64,000 nt of DNA. It comes from Tolypeutes matacus. Taxonomy: Eukaryota > Chordata > Mammalia > Cingulata > Chlamyphoridae. Positions 24,413 to 36,349 of this stretch are shown in pieces. The position numbers and the translations under genes were made by a program. The notes beneath the pieces were generated by a model. The model saw only the letters and a program-made list of their open reading frames with translations, ran no database searches and was not told where the DNA came from. The DNA lies in contig JAKSZT010039542.1 of assembly GCA_026826555.1 (NCBI GenBank), forward strand, positions 4,722 to 68,721. The letters are read 5' to 3'. Position 1 is the first letter of the stretch, and each line of letters starts with the position of its first letter.

Positions 24413-25805
24413 AATTAAAACCATAGAATATGTTTATTGATAAAAGTGAGTTACTTTCACAAAGAGTGTTAGCAAAATATTATTTGGTATAGACAACAAA
24501 ACTTGTAGTGTATACTGGTGAAATCAAACTATATAATTTTAAAGAGCATAAAATTTCCCATGTTAGTTTTAAAATTTTGAATAATAGAATGATGTAATAA
24601 ACAAACACAATCTGCACTGGAAGGGATAAATAGATGTAAAATTTATTTTGAGATTAAGAATATAAGGCAATGAATATACTTCATAATTCTTCACTTTGTT
24701 TCCAAGGCTGAGAAACAGGAAGTAGCCTCTGTTTGAGGAGGTAGAAATTACTTATACATTTATTTTTTACTGTGACTTGTTCAGGACCACATTTCACAAA
24801 ATGCCTTGCTTCATTTATTATTATTTCTGGAAAAGAAATTTCTATTTTAGTTTAATATACAATAGTTTTTTTTAAAAAAATTAGGACTCATTTTGAAAAA
24901 TTGTGAATTTAATTCGCATGTATGCCAATTCCTTACAAAGTAGGGTAATATTCATAGACAGTTGTTCTGATTGGATGGCTTAAAAAGCTTTCTGGGATAT
25001 TCACATTTGAAAATTCCTTATTAATGAATGTATTTGAATTAAATAGCAAACTTAATTGCAAATAAATAAAATAAGCTATTTAATTTATACAGTAAATGAA
25101 TCATTTTTTTCTTAAAATCATTATTACATGTGTGTAGTAAGAATTTGGAAGTAGATACATTAAACTGATAAGAGTGGATAAAAATGCTTTATAGACAAAA
25201 GATTTGTTATACTACCTAAATTATTTCATTAAACAATAATTAAAATATTTCGCTAGCATGAATATAAAAATACAGATAAGTGAAAAATAGTTAAAAGACT
25301 AAGAATAGAAAATTTAAAACATATTCTCTTTTTGTGATAAAGTAAATTTATTAAAATAATGGTTAAATAAAATAAATATTTCAGAAATTGTGTTAAAATA
25401 TTTAATTGATGTGAAAAAAAGAGAAAAATATGGTATGGGTTATTGCAGGTGGATTGAAGAGTCTAAAAATTGGGGAAGAACTAGATCTGAGTGAACCATT
25501 TATGTGTATGTCCTGATAGCCTAGACTGGCTAAGCTTTGTTGCCTCCAACTCTAAAAATGTTATATTCAACTTATTTCATATAAGATTTCTACAGAAAAT
25601 ATAGCTTGAAAAAAACACAGAGGGGTGGAGAAACATATTTTTGCCATTATAAAAGACAGAATTGTAATATTTGTGATGGTTTTATAAAATTGAAAAAAGG
25701 TAAATGTCTAAAATTAAAATTGATAATATAAAACAATTAAACATTATAAACATTTTTAATCTCTTGCCCTATCACAAATTTGAAAAACTATAAAGGCAAA
25801 ATTTT

Positions 25806-25880
25806 CCTGCTATAAAATAGCAAAAATTAAACATCCCTACAGTATCCAATGCTGTGCATATCTGATGCACTTTTGAGTTC
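25806..25880 (+). repeat. Source copy of a 75-bp perfect inverted repeat
   Basis: These 75 bases (CCTGCTATAAAATAGC ... CACTTTTGAGTTC) recur as an exact reverse complement at 26,907-26,981 inside the OR14J1-like pseudogene. A diverged version of this copy also exists in duplication unit 2 (about 50,010-50,080), so this is the original location. Confidence 0.95.
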
Positions 25881-26690
25881 CAGGCACTTTATATGATTTC
25901 AACCTCCTACTAGGTTCTCTCTGAATGTCTTGCATTACTAATAAAATCATATGAGGCATGCGGGAGAAGTGGTATGGCTACACATTGCAAATAGTCACAT
26001 AAAATGATTTAATATTTTTGGAAAGCAATATAGCCATATGTTCAAGAAACTTGAATCTTTTATATTATTTGATTCAGCAACCCCATTCATGGAATTATGT
26101 AGCACAAAAATTCAAATATTCATCTTGAGTTATGAGAGTGAAAAATTGGAAATTATTTATTCAAATTAAAATGATACATGGCCAAATGAATTATAATATG
26201 AATTCCACTGAATAATGTGAATAATTCCATTGAATATGTAAAACTATGTGGCTGTATATAGCAATGTTATATAAATTTGTACCAATACGCAAAATTCATA
26301 TGTATAAAAATAAGAATTAAAATGGATATTTAAAATGAAATGCCTGAATTGAAAATAGTTGAGTTCTTTGGATAGTGGGATTGCAGTATAAGTATACTCT
26401 TTTAGTTCTATATTATCATCTATTCCAAGTACATGTTTGTCAGTGTGTCTGCATGTGTCTGTATATCTATATGTATTGGGAGGGAAAGGAAACTTGTGGA
26501 CCTATATTTTTAAAATTATAATTCTTGATATTGTATTAATTTGAAAGAATGAAAAAATTGATTCAATGTCTAAATTGATGAATGAGTCATATGAAGACTC
26601 CAATGTAATAACAATGATAATATTACACATTTAATCAAAATGAAAAAATGTTATTGCATTCCCTCAACACCACATATTGAAAGAATTTCA

Positions 26691-27758
26691 TTATTTCAAA
26701 AGTCCTTGGGCATAATATTGGGCAGTCATCCACAACAAGGAGAAAATTTTTTTTTTTTCCCCTGGGAATCCCCCACCCAACAGTAACTTTCTCACAGTTC
26801 CCTTCATGGCCTCATTATTCAGACTGTAGATAATAGGGTTGAGTGTTGGGGGATCTACTGTATAAAATATAGAAATCATAAGATCAGAAGCAGTTGGAGA
26901 ATCTGAGAACTCAAAAGTGCATCAGATATGCACAGCATTGGATACTGTAGGGATGTTTAATTTTTGCTATTTTATAGCAGGGTTTTAGGAACAACAAGGA
27001 ACTGGTGGCAAGAAAAAATGGAACAACAAAGAGGTGATGCAGGCAGTCAGAGAAGTCCTTGGACCGGCCCTCAGCAGAGAGCACTGTTAGAACTGTGGAG
27101 AAGATGTACATATAGGACAAGACAATGGAGATGGAGCAAATGAACCCCGTCAGAAAAATGAAAGCAATCACGCCTGTTCACTCCAATGTAATTGGAGCAG
27201 GAGAGCTTCAGCAGCTGGGGCACATCACAGAAGAACTGGTGGATGGTTTTTGCCCTGCAGAATGTGATGGAGAATGTGGCTGCTGTGTACAGTATTCCAG
27301 AGTTAGCCCCACTCTACCACACAGCTGCCACAGCCCCCTGGCAGGTACCAGGATCTATGATAAGCTCGTAGTGCAGTGGGAGGCAGGTGACTGCATAGCG
27401 ATTGTAAGACATCACAGTGAGAACAGCCACCTCAGCCCAGGCCAGTGAGGTGAAGAAGAAAACTTGAAGCACACACTGACCATGGGAAATATAGCTATCG
27501 CCCTTCAGGGAACTGTCAATGAACTGCAGGACCATGATGGAAATGCAGGAGAGGTCCAGGAGGGAGAGGTGCTTCAAGGAAGTAATACATTGGGGATTGG
27601 AGAGCCTGGTCCAGTGTGGTGATGGTGATGATGATGAGGTTACCTGCCAAGGTCAATAGGTACATCAACAAGGACAGTAAAGTGTGTAGGATCTGAAGCC
27701 CATGGTTGTCTGAAAACCCCATGAGGAGGAAATCACTCATTGGGGTTACGCTTTCCAT
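26691..27758 (-). pseudogene. Olfactory receptor pseudogene, OR14J1-like, copy 1
   Basis: Odorant GPCR relic. Best start is ATG 27,758 (MESVTPM aligns with the short N-terminus of OR14J1; another in-frame ATG lies two codons upstream at 27,764). Landmarks: DFLLMGFSD, GNLIIITITT (TM1 GN), QSPMYYF, then after a +1 frameshift (extra T near 27,578) HLSLLDLSCIS and the DRY region as SYNRY (Asp lost). An in-frame TAG falls at about 27,311-27,313, then FFCDVPQLLKLSC. A second frameshift lies near 27,180, followed by IVLSYMYIFSTVL and SAEGRSK. A 75-bp inverted insertion (26,907-26,981) then disrupts the third extracellular loop, and the frame resumes with [12 protein letters not shown] and a 3' tail to 26,691. 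OR family 14 assignment is firm; orthology to J1 is by resemblance. Confidence 0.9.
26907..26981 (-). repeat. 75-bp inverted copy inserted in the OR14J1-like pseudogene
   Basis: Exact reverse complement of 25,806-25,880. In the paralogue at the same point the OR sequence runs straight through (TTCCTAAAACTATCTTCAGA), whereas here it goes TTCCTAAAAC, insert, TCAGATTCTCC. About 5 bases were therefore replaced by 75, which shifts the frame. No poly(A) and no target duplication, so not a retroposon. Confidence 0.93.
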
Positions 27759-30700
27759 AACCATTTTGAAGATACAAAATGAAGAAGTGGTGGCTGGAAG
27801 ATAAGAGAAACGGGGAAATGCAGGACAAAGAAATTAACATAAGCATCCATTCACTTATTCTTCGTTGTTTCTTCAGAAATTCCTTATTGAAGACCTATTA
27901 AGGATCAGCTGTGCCTAGGTATTAGGGATTCCAAAATGAAGAGATGTGTGTCTTTAATTCATGAAGCTTACAGTCTACCCTAGTAAACCAGTAGCTATAG
28001 TTGAGTGACCATGTGGTCAAAATCAGTGGCCCTCCTGAAAAATGCTTACATCTGCAGCAAACACACACAAAAAATCATTATTCCATTTCCAAAGGTGGAG
28101 CCCATCATTTTCCTTTAAGTCAATAGCAGAAAAGAAGTGATTAGCTTTAGGACAGAGGTTTCTGAAGTTGGGTGGGTTGCATTTGTGTATGGTACATTGC
28201 TCTATTTTTGCAAATGGAATGACCTTTAGAGGAAATATGGCATTGCAAATTGAAACAGGGGTTAGCTGATTGAAAAGGGCTATATATAAAGTCCTTTTCC
28301 TGCTCAAAAATTCTGCCATTATAGTGAGAGACCCTTGTAATGGTGAAATCAACACCTAATGGTATAGAGTTATCCTCATTTCAATTAATATTTTCTTAAT
28401 GTGAATCTCATTGAAATCTAGAACAAAACATTATTTCAAAAAAAAATTATATGTCACATTCAGATTCAGTAAATATTCTGATTGTCTGGAGTACCTTCTA
28501 TATCTACCAACGATCCATTTCAATATTCATTGTATTCAAATTCCCTTCATATCATTTTTCTCCAGTTCAAATAATTAAATATTTATTGATGGTTCACTGC
28601 ATGCAAAGGTATTTGCCAAAAGAGAAAAACATAGTGATTGTTTTGAAATGGTCTTAAAAGTGGAAGGAAAATATTCAAATATTCAGTATGCAACTTGAGA
28701 AAGAGAATGTGAAGTGGTATAGAGTGATAGTTCAGAGAACGGCTAAAGCAACTTTAGGTTACTTGTGCAGTATTTGTGCTTTATGGATGTGGCCAAGTGC
28801 TCTACACTCATTTTAATTCTATGCATTTATTCTTCATATTTAGTTAATGTTAGGAGTAATATTTTGACAAGGCTTTTGCATAGTTTGTAACAAATGTTTC
28901 ACAACAATGCAAGGTATTGGTGGAGGGGTGATGTACGTGACTACTGCATAATGTTATGCATTTTTATTATGTAAGTTCACAACTTTTACTATCCGCTTAT
29001 TCTTTATGTATGTTCATGTGTGTATGATATACTTCAAATATATATATTTAAAAAAAGAAAAATAAGTTCCACCCTCATTAAAATACTCATCAGTATATGA
29101 GAGCTGATGAGTTACTTCATAATGAGTCCCAACATTCCTGCATTTTTCCATTCTTTGTGACATCTATACAACAGCTGGAAAACTGCTGCATCAGTGTCTT
29201 TTCTGGCTTTAATCTAAAACCTGGGAAATCTTGGAAATCACAACCTAGAGAATCCTAAACTTGAGACTAGCACCCTTACCCCATTCCATACTGATCTGGG
29301 AGAGACTTTCATAATTAATAGCCTCTTTTATTTAGTTCTTTTTCTAAGGTGTGGTATCAATCCCCCCTGGTTATCCTGTATTCTTATGCTGCCTCCCTCC
29401 CTTCTCTTATGTGAGGAATGGAAATGGCATTTGAGGACTCTGTTTCTACATCCTATTGACTGATGGGGTCTCCAATTTAAATGTACAAAAAATGGATATT
29501 AAATAATTAAAAGACTTTAAACTTCTGTTTTGGCTGCCACATTTGCTTCTTTTCTCTCACTGTCAATATGAACCCCCCACAACTTTATTGATTTTGATCA
29601 CTGTCTCACACTGGATAATAAAAAGCAGGAGGAATGAGAGAGCAAGTATGTGCCTCCAACAACGTCTTCCTTTCAATGTCCTGATTTTTGCCTTTTTCAT
29701 TGAATTGATAAGATGAAAAATAACATTATTGTCCATACTTAATTTTGACTTTGGTTTAGTAAATATTTTAATTTGCCAAATCTGTATAAGCAATTATCAA
29801 TAGACAAGGGAGGTCTAAAAACTAAACAACTTTGAGTGCTCATTTTTATGAGAGACACCATACTAGAATTATATATTACTTAATCCACACATGCATTTTT
29901 ATCTTCTATAAGTTAAGAAATTTGACCTCCATTTTATAGAAAAAAATAAAACTGAAAGTATTTAAGTAAGAGAATTGGCCTTTCCACTTACCACCACTTC
30001 CTCAAATATAAAATCTATCAATATTTGTGAAAAGCAAGCAGGAACATTGGGTTTTTTAAAAGCCACAATTACACAGAAAGCATATCTATACAAGGATATC
30101 TCTCTCCATGATATCAGGGATTATTTGAAGAAGTGTTTCACAGCTGCTTTACTGAGATTTATATATAGATATAAAATATTAACCTTTTCCAATTTACTTG
30201 TTTTCCTTAATGTGGTTCATTATGTAATATATTTATATAAATTCAGCCAAATGATTTTGTTAATCTGCTCATTTTCAAGGAAGTATACTTCCTTCCTTGT
30301 AAAATTAATAATCATGCTTTTTCGAACTCAATTTGAATATTATAGCATTCTGTTAGTTTCCATAAAATCTTTCCTTCTTTCCTTACCCTAAATTAGAAAA
30401 CTCTCCACAGCTGGTTCTCTGTGTGTGGCCAGCTATCAAAGCTGATTATCAATTACTGAACTTTATCATGTAGAATAAAACAGATCTTTTTAAACATGTT
30501 GTTTCAATTGAGAAGTGAGCTTTTTTGGCATCTTTCCTAATGGAAGCCTGAACAAAATGATAACTATATTTCATTTACTCTACCCACATGGCATCTGGGA
30601 CTTGGAGTCCTTGTAATGTCACACAGAGGAAGATGAGTTCAGTAAGGCAAGGTTAGGTAACCCTTGCTCAGTGCTCTCTGACTTTAATAGATCTGTGAAT

Positions 30701-31469
30701 CCCTTGGAGACCCCATTGAATTATCAGAACCTAAGCACCCTGTCAGAAATTGAGATTCAGTGGGTCCCGATGGTGACCAGGTACTTGAATTTCTAACATG
30801 CTCTCAGGTGGTGCTAAGGTTGCTGGTCTGAGGGTCACATCTGGAGAAATGTTTCCCTGGCTATCATGTATTTCTGAAAGGCAAAATAGAAAATTTCTAA
30901 TATATATACATATGAAACCCTGATGAAGACATCCCAGGAAACTAGAAGTCAGTGTTTTTTATCTTTAGGTTAGAAATTCAGACCTATCATCACATCTCAG
31001 ATATGCAATGCCTATCAAAACAGCACTCACAATCATGAAAAATATTTTCAAACAATCTCTAAAATAACATTGCAACAGTAACCGAGAAAGTCATAAGGTG
31101 GCCCTGGTTACTAAAATTTTTATTAAAATCTTTGCTGCACATTAATAAGTACTTAGAAGTAAATGTTATTCTACAATTTTTCTTTTGTAATTTTTGAGTT
31201 CTCTTATCCTCCTTTTTGATATATTTTCAGTAATAATCATAGGAGTGCAGATTAAACATTACATGTTCTGCATTTTACATTTCCTATAAAATAAAATTAA
31301 GAAAGCTAGAGTTATTGAACTTAGGCTAATAAAACACTTTTTACAGGTTTTTAAAATTTCCAAATGTCTTTCTAAAGTTATTATGTAAAACTCTATTGCT
31401 CCCAGTATTTTTCAATCACAGTTTTGTCAACATGAGAATTCATCATTTGTCATATCTTGCATTAAATAA

Positions 31470-31650
31470 GCCGACTGATCAAGTTTGAATCCTAATTGTG
31501 CCTTTACCTTCTCTGAGGTGACTTCAATTAGGTATTGCATTATTCAGACTTCTCTTCTATAAAATGAGAATATTGTTGATTAAAGGATTCATGTAAAGTG
31601 CTCAGCTTATGACTACAAAATAATAAGCCCTTGATGGTCTCATCATCATT
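31470..31650 (+). mobile_element. MIR SINE
   Basis: Sense MIR: 'aagtttgaatcctaattgtgcctttaccttctctgaggtgacttcaattagg'-type text, 'cttctcttctataaaatgagaat', then 'aaaggattcatgtaaagtgctcagc' and 'ataataagcccttgatgg'. Diverged but in correct order. Confidence 0.7.
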
Positions 31651-31699
31651 AATGTCTTATTTAAAATTTTATCACAAAATCTTTCAGAAAATTGAAAAG

Positions 31700-33000
31700 A
31701 GTTGACATTTTCTATTTTGTTTTATAAAGCCAATATGACCTCATTGAGAACTTTGATCATCTCAATAGATAAAGAAAAACATATGATAAGATTAAATGTC
31801 CATTCATGATGAGACCACTAAATCACTCAGCATTCTCAGATAAGAAGGAAACTTCATCTGATAAAGAGTATCTACATCATGAAATATTTCCTTTGTGAGT
31901 TGAGAAATAAGACAAGAATCACCACTATCCATGCCACCACTATCAGTAAGACAAGAATCACCACTATTCAACAGTGAAGTAAACAACAACCAAAAAACCT
32001 AATATCAAGTTATAAAATTTGGAAATAGATGTCATGGATGAGTATAAAAATTGAAAACAAATTACATTCAAACTATTAGAATTAATTAGTACATAGAGAT
32101 AATTTAATAAAAGTTTTAAAACCAAAAAAATTTCATTAGCATCAAAAGCTCTAAATATCTAGACATCCTTCTTATTGAACATTTGCAAAACCTCTATATT
32201 GAAAACTGCAAAACATTGCTCAGATAAATTAATGTAGACTTATATAAATTGGGGTTATAGCATTTTCATAAATTAGAAGTTATAATATTGTTACAAAGTC
32301 AATTCTCTCCAAATAGATCTATAAATTCCATGTGAATCCTAATAAAATTCTAGCAGTTTTTGTTTTTGTGTAAATTAACAAGATGTTTCTATAATCAATA
32401 TATAAATGCTAGCCCCAAAACCACCATGGCCAGAAGAAGAACAAACATGGAAAACTTACACCACTAGATAGCAAAATTTATAAAGCTATGATCATTAAAC
32501 AAAACAATTGTACAGAATCGGGTATCCAGAACCAGACTGACATATATCTCATCAACAGAATTATGATAAATTTGCCACTGCAATGTAGTGGGGGGAAGGG
32601 TGGTCTTTCCAATAAACTACTTTGGGACAAGTGAATACCCATATAAAAGGACTATGCTGTTTACAAGTCAATTTCAAATCTATCTAGATCTTAATGTGCA
32701 GTGTGAAACTATAAAATTCCCTGAAAAAAAAATAGAATACCTTCAAGACCTTGGTTTAGGCGAAGATTCTTTTATTCTGGATACAAAATGTACTAAACAG
32801 AAAAACAAAGGTAAATAAATTGGACACCACCAAAAAAATTCTCTGAAAAGGAAATATGAATTTCCAATCAATATTTAAAAGGTGTTTCATCTTACTAATA
32901 CTCAAGGAATGTAAATTATGTAGACAATGAGATGCCGTCAGAAACTATCAAAAATTTTTGAAATTTAACGATGAACTATTATTTGTCAAAAATGTAAGAA
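31700..33000 (+). mobile_element. Old L1 ORF2, 3' half
   Basis: Readable L1 ORF2 text: 'ctcaatagataaagaaaaacatatgata', 'agacaagaatcaccactat', and further on 'accagactgacatatat', 'aacagaattatgataaatttgcc' and 'gactatgctgtttac'. The last is in the open frame 32,588-32,818, a remnant of the ORF2 C-terminus. A 21-base phrase TAAGACAAGAATCACCACTA(T) occurs twice, 39 bases apart (31,908 and 31,947), a small in-frame tandem duplication. All frames broken. Confidence 0.65.
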
Positions 33001-33004
33001 GTGG

Positions 33005-33740
33005 CTAAACAGTCATTTGATGATAATTTACAGTCATAATTATTAATACCTGAAAACCATTGTAAGCATTGATGCCATGTCCTGCTGAATCAGCAGCAGG
33101 ACTCACTCCAAAAGATGTAGGCAGTGATCCAGCCGGGACTGCCTCACAATGGAGCCTGGTGGGATTCTGAAGACAGGGGTACTAAATACAATGGTGTTCA
33201 GTCCTTATACAATATGGGGGAATTGATTTCCAGAGAGCTGCCTCTCCTTGGCAATAGACAGTGAGATTTGTTACAGATTATGTGATGATGATAAGAAGTT
33301 CACTAGATATGACCACAACTATGACAACCTCTCTTTAGATTATATAGGGCTGGGAGATAAAGGTGGCTGAAAACCAGAGGCAAGTTTAGGAAAAGCATCT
33401 GGATATGGGTTCCTTTCTCAAAGCAAGATGTACCTGGGGCAGTCAACATTCATGGTTATAGCGCCTAAAGCTGGGCCTGCTTCCAAGAAGTTATGTGGAG
33501 AGATGGCTGGCAGGCAGGGGGGTTGGGGACAGATGTGGGCAAGGGTGTGGTCAACCCTTGGTAAGGTAAGAGATGCTATATGTATTGTACAATTGATAGA
33601 CTAAGTATCTAACTTAAAATTAGAGATTAAATCAGAAAATCCCAAACTAAGTAAAAAATGATACATAAATACATGTAAAAGCAGAAGTTATTGAAATGGA
33701 CAACTAAGAATGACGGGATTAAAACTTTATTTCTATAAAA
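33005..33740. other. Unassigned DNA, possible unrecognised LTR
   Basis: Less AT-rich block (33,070-33,560) embedded between L1 and a duplicated L2-bearing segment. Its abrupt composition change suggests an inserted element, but I recognise no termini. Confidence 0.35.
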
Positions 33741-34325
33741 TATTATTAAAATGTTAAATTTCTGACAATATGTTCTAAGAATAAATCTTGTAATACACCA
33801 ATTAATAATATTTGGTATAAAAATGGAGCTAAAATGCCAGATAAGTTTGAAAAATGAGCTAATAAAAGAATAAAATGTGAAACTGTGTACCTGTATGTTT
33901 GAAAAATTACTTGATAGGATTTGTTAATTAAAGAATTATAAAAGAACATACTGGCTTCCTTACTTATACTTATGCATTCCAAGAATGCTACCACCTCTGG
34001 ACATTGCACTTTGTTTCCTCTGCCAGGAATGTTCTTCCCCCAAATGTCCACTTGGACATTTCTTAAGCTTTCTTTTTACCTATGGTGTTATGAGTTAAGG
34101 CTTTACTGTATCAGATGACCTACTTCTTGCCCTGTCTCTCTCATCTTTTCTGCTTTCTTCTATCATATCTAACAGAGCATGTCTACATGGTTATTGTTAA
34201 TGGTTTCTCTCCCACAACAGACCACGAAGATAGAAATTTGTGTAGTTTCTCACTTCTGGATTTTCTCTTGGAGTTCAAATAAATGAAATTGAATGATTGA
34301 GGAATGAAAGAATAAAAATTTATGA
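33741..34325 (+). repeat. Duplicated segment with L2 3' end, copy 1
   Basis: Matches 42,999-43,608 in the same orientation over its whole length ('gacaatatgttctaag', 'ctaaaatgccagataa', 'aagaataaaatgtgaaactgt', 'gttcttccccc.aatgtccacttgg', 'tattgttaatggtttctctcccac'). From about 33,980 it is an L2 3' end ending in 'gaatgattgaggaatgaaag'. Because the non-L2 flank is shared too, this is a duplicated piece of DNA and not two independent L2 insertions. Confidence 0.75.
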
Positions 34326-34430
34326 AATCCTAATGATACATAAAAAACATTGCATGCAAGTTATCATCAAATATAATGAAAAGCTTATCAAAAGTTAAAT
34401 AGATGGCATTTCTTAAATGGATAAAGGGTT

Positions 34431-34829
34431 TGTAGCAGACTGGTGCTTTGGTGGCCTCCAAAAAAATCATGCTTCCCATTTGTCATGTCCATTACACAAT
34501 GACTCTGGGCTTGGCCATGTGACAAGTTAAATCAATGAGACATATGCAAGCAGAGGTAATATCACTTGCACATGGGGCTTGTTTCTGGGAACATTTGTTC
34601 TTTGGATTATCCTTGGGATCTGACAAAATAAACCTTGCAAAATTAAGAACTGGGATTCTTTGGAGGAGAACCAAGGACCAAAAGCTCCATCTGAACTTTC
34701 AGCTAGAAGCTAACACTAAAATGCTTGGAGCATATTGGTTTTACAAAGCTGTGCAAAAGTAAATAAATATTGTTGTTTTAATTCACTAGGTTTGGGTGGC
34801 TTATTACGCAGAAGTAGACAACCGAAACA
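34431..34829 (+). mobile_element. MaLR LTR, MLT1-like
   Basis: Begins TGTAGCAGAC and ends CCGAAACA. It contains the family's late motif order: 'gccatgtgacaag', 'aagtaaataaatattgttgttttaattcactaggtttgggtggcttattac' in pieces, then 'agaagtagacaaccgaaaca'. No flanking duplication is visible, as expected for an old copy. The 75- and 60-codon frames inside are chance. Confidence 0.6.
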
Positions 34830-35149
34830 AGATGTTTTACTAAAACCAAGTGGAAAACATGTAGTCAGTGTGATCAAGACAGGACTGCCGAGTGTCATAA
34901 CTTCTGTTCAATATTGTCTGATGCTTTTAGTCAGTGCACTAAGGCAAAGAAAATAAAGCACACCTATAGGTATTTGAATGGAAGAAAAAAAGTTTCCTTA
35001 ATCACAAAAAAGAAATTTTCCTACATAGAATATCTCTAAGAACCTATAGATAAAACATTAGAAAAATGAGATAATTTCATACATTTCTTGGGTCAAATAT
35101 CAAATTTAATTGTATATGCCAGAAAAAAAGGAGTGAAATATATTTTTAA

Positions 35150-36240
35150 ATGTAATTTTTAATAATACTCAAATAAAAATTTCCAGAAAGAAATTTAATA
35201 AAGCATAGAAAAAACATAACAGAGAATATAAAACTTTACTGGAAGACTTTAAAGAATAACTAAGTAATTAAAGTCATTCACTTTAATAATGGTTGTGAAG
35301 ATAAAATCTTTACTAATTTTAATTTCCTTTGTTAGTTTGTAGATTCAATGCAGTTCTTGTCCTGTACAGCAATTAACCCACTGTTGTAGTAGCACAGGGT
35401 TAGACAGACCAGTGGAAGAGAACAGAGGGTCCAGAGGAGATTGTCACATAAGTGGACATTAAAAATAAGTAAACAGAACAGGGAAAATTGGTTATCCATA
35501 CTAATAAAAGAAAAATAAATAGATTGAAATCCTCCTGATTTCTTGTTGAAAAGTCCATTTTTATAATAAAAATTTAAGTAGAGTCAAAATTTTACAACTT
35601 TAAAAAGGAGCTTTTAGAGATTATCTTTATGACTTTGGGATCCCCCAGAATTTTTAATAAAAAACAAAGCAAGGATGAACCATAAATATTTGTCATATTT
35701 TAATAAATCCAACAAACTAACATTACCATACATGTGCACCTCAGAAAAAAAACATAAAGTGAGTAAAAGTCAAGCAGCAGAATGGGCGAGCGTATGTGCC
35801 ATTGCAATAAGTTACAAAGTTTAGTACTCTAAAGATACAAATAATTCTTACAATTCTAAAAAAAAAAGAAAATGATCCAAATGAAAATGATCATAAGTCC
35901 ATGAACAGACTGAAATGGCAATAAACACACAAACATGAAACATGCTATTATTTTATACCCATAAATACTCTTAGAGTAAAACCATGTAAAGAAAGTAAAG
36001 CCAGGAGGTAGCTTCTGCAAAGCTGGTGAGTGTGTAACAACTTTGAAGCAACTGAAACAACTTTGGAGAACAATTTTACATTACATAGCAAAGTTTTAGA
36101 TGGGAGAGGAGAAACATGACCTTTTGGGGAATTTATAGTGGGTTTATTTTAGGGAAAATGGAGGAGGAAAAAGAGCCTCTAGTGGTGTATAAATGAAAAT
36201 GAGCATTATTCATATTTAGGTAACATTTTTAAAAAATGTG
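35150..36240 (+). mobile_element. Old L1 ORF2 3' part
   Basis: Diverged ORF2 3'-end text, clearest at 35,410-35,450 ('acagaccagtggaagagaacagaggg') and 35,860-35,940 ('aatgatccaaatgaaaatgatc', 'tgaaatggcaataaacac'). Strongly decayed. Confidence 0.5.
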
Positions 36241-36349
36241 CAATCAAGTATTAAAAAGTGTATTAGTAATGAAGGATGATATTAATGTGGGAAAATGTGT
36301 GAGGGGTAGGAAGTGGGGCATAAGGGAATCCTTCACAACAAAAACTTTA

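Larger units (their letters stand above)
24413..31290. repeat. Segmental duplication, unit 1 (contains an OR14J1-like pseudogene)
   Basis: This stretch is colinear and same-orientation with 49,116-55,040. Anchors include 24,445-24,520 vs 49,160-49,240, 25,840-25,880 vs 50,035-50,075, the OR bodies, 28,040-28,260 vs 52,030-52,260 and 29,090-31,250 vs 52,820-55,020. Unit 1 is about 0.95 kb longer, partly from roughly 250 bases (about 28,815-29,065) absent from unit 2. Both units contain, just upstream of the OR, an old LINE-like block (27,850-27,990) that predates the duplication. The 138-codon frame at 29,975-30,391 is not kept open in unit 2, so it is not a gene. Confidence 0.85.

Noticed and set aside
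29975..30391. 138-codon open frame
   Set aside because: The paralogous stretch in duplication unit 2 (about 53,690-54,110) does not keep it open, so it is not under coding constraint.
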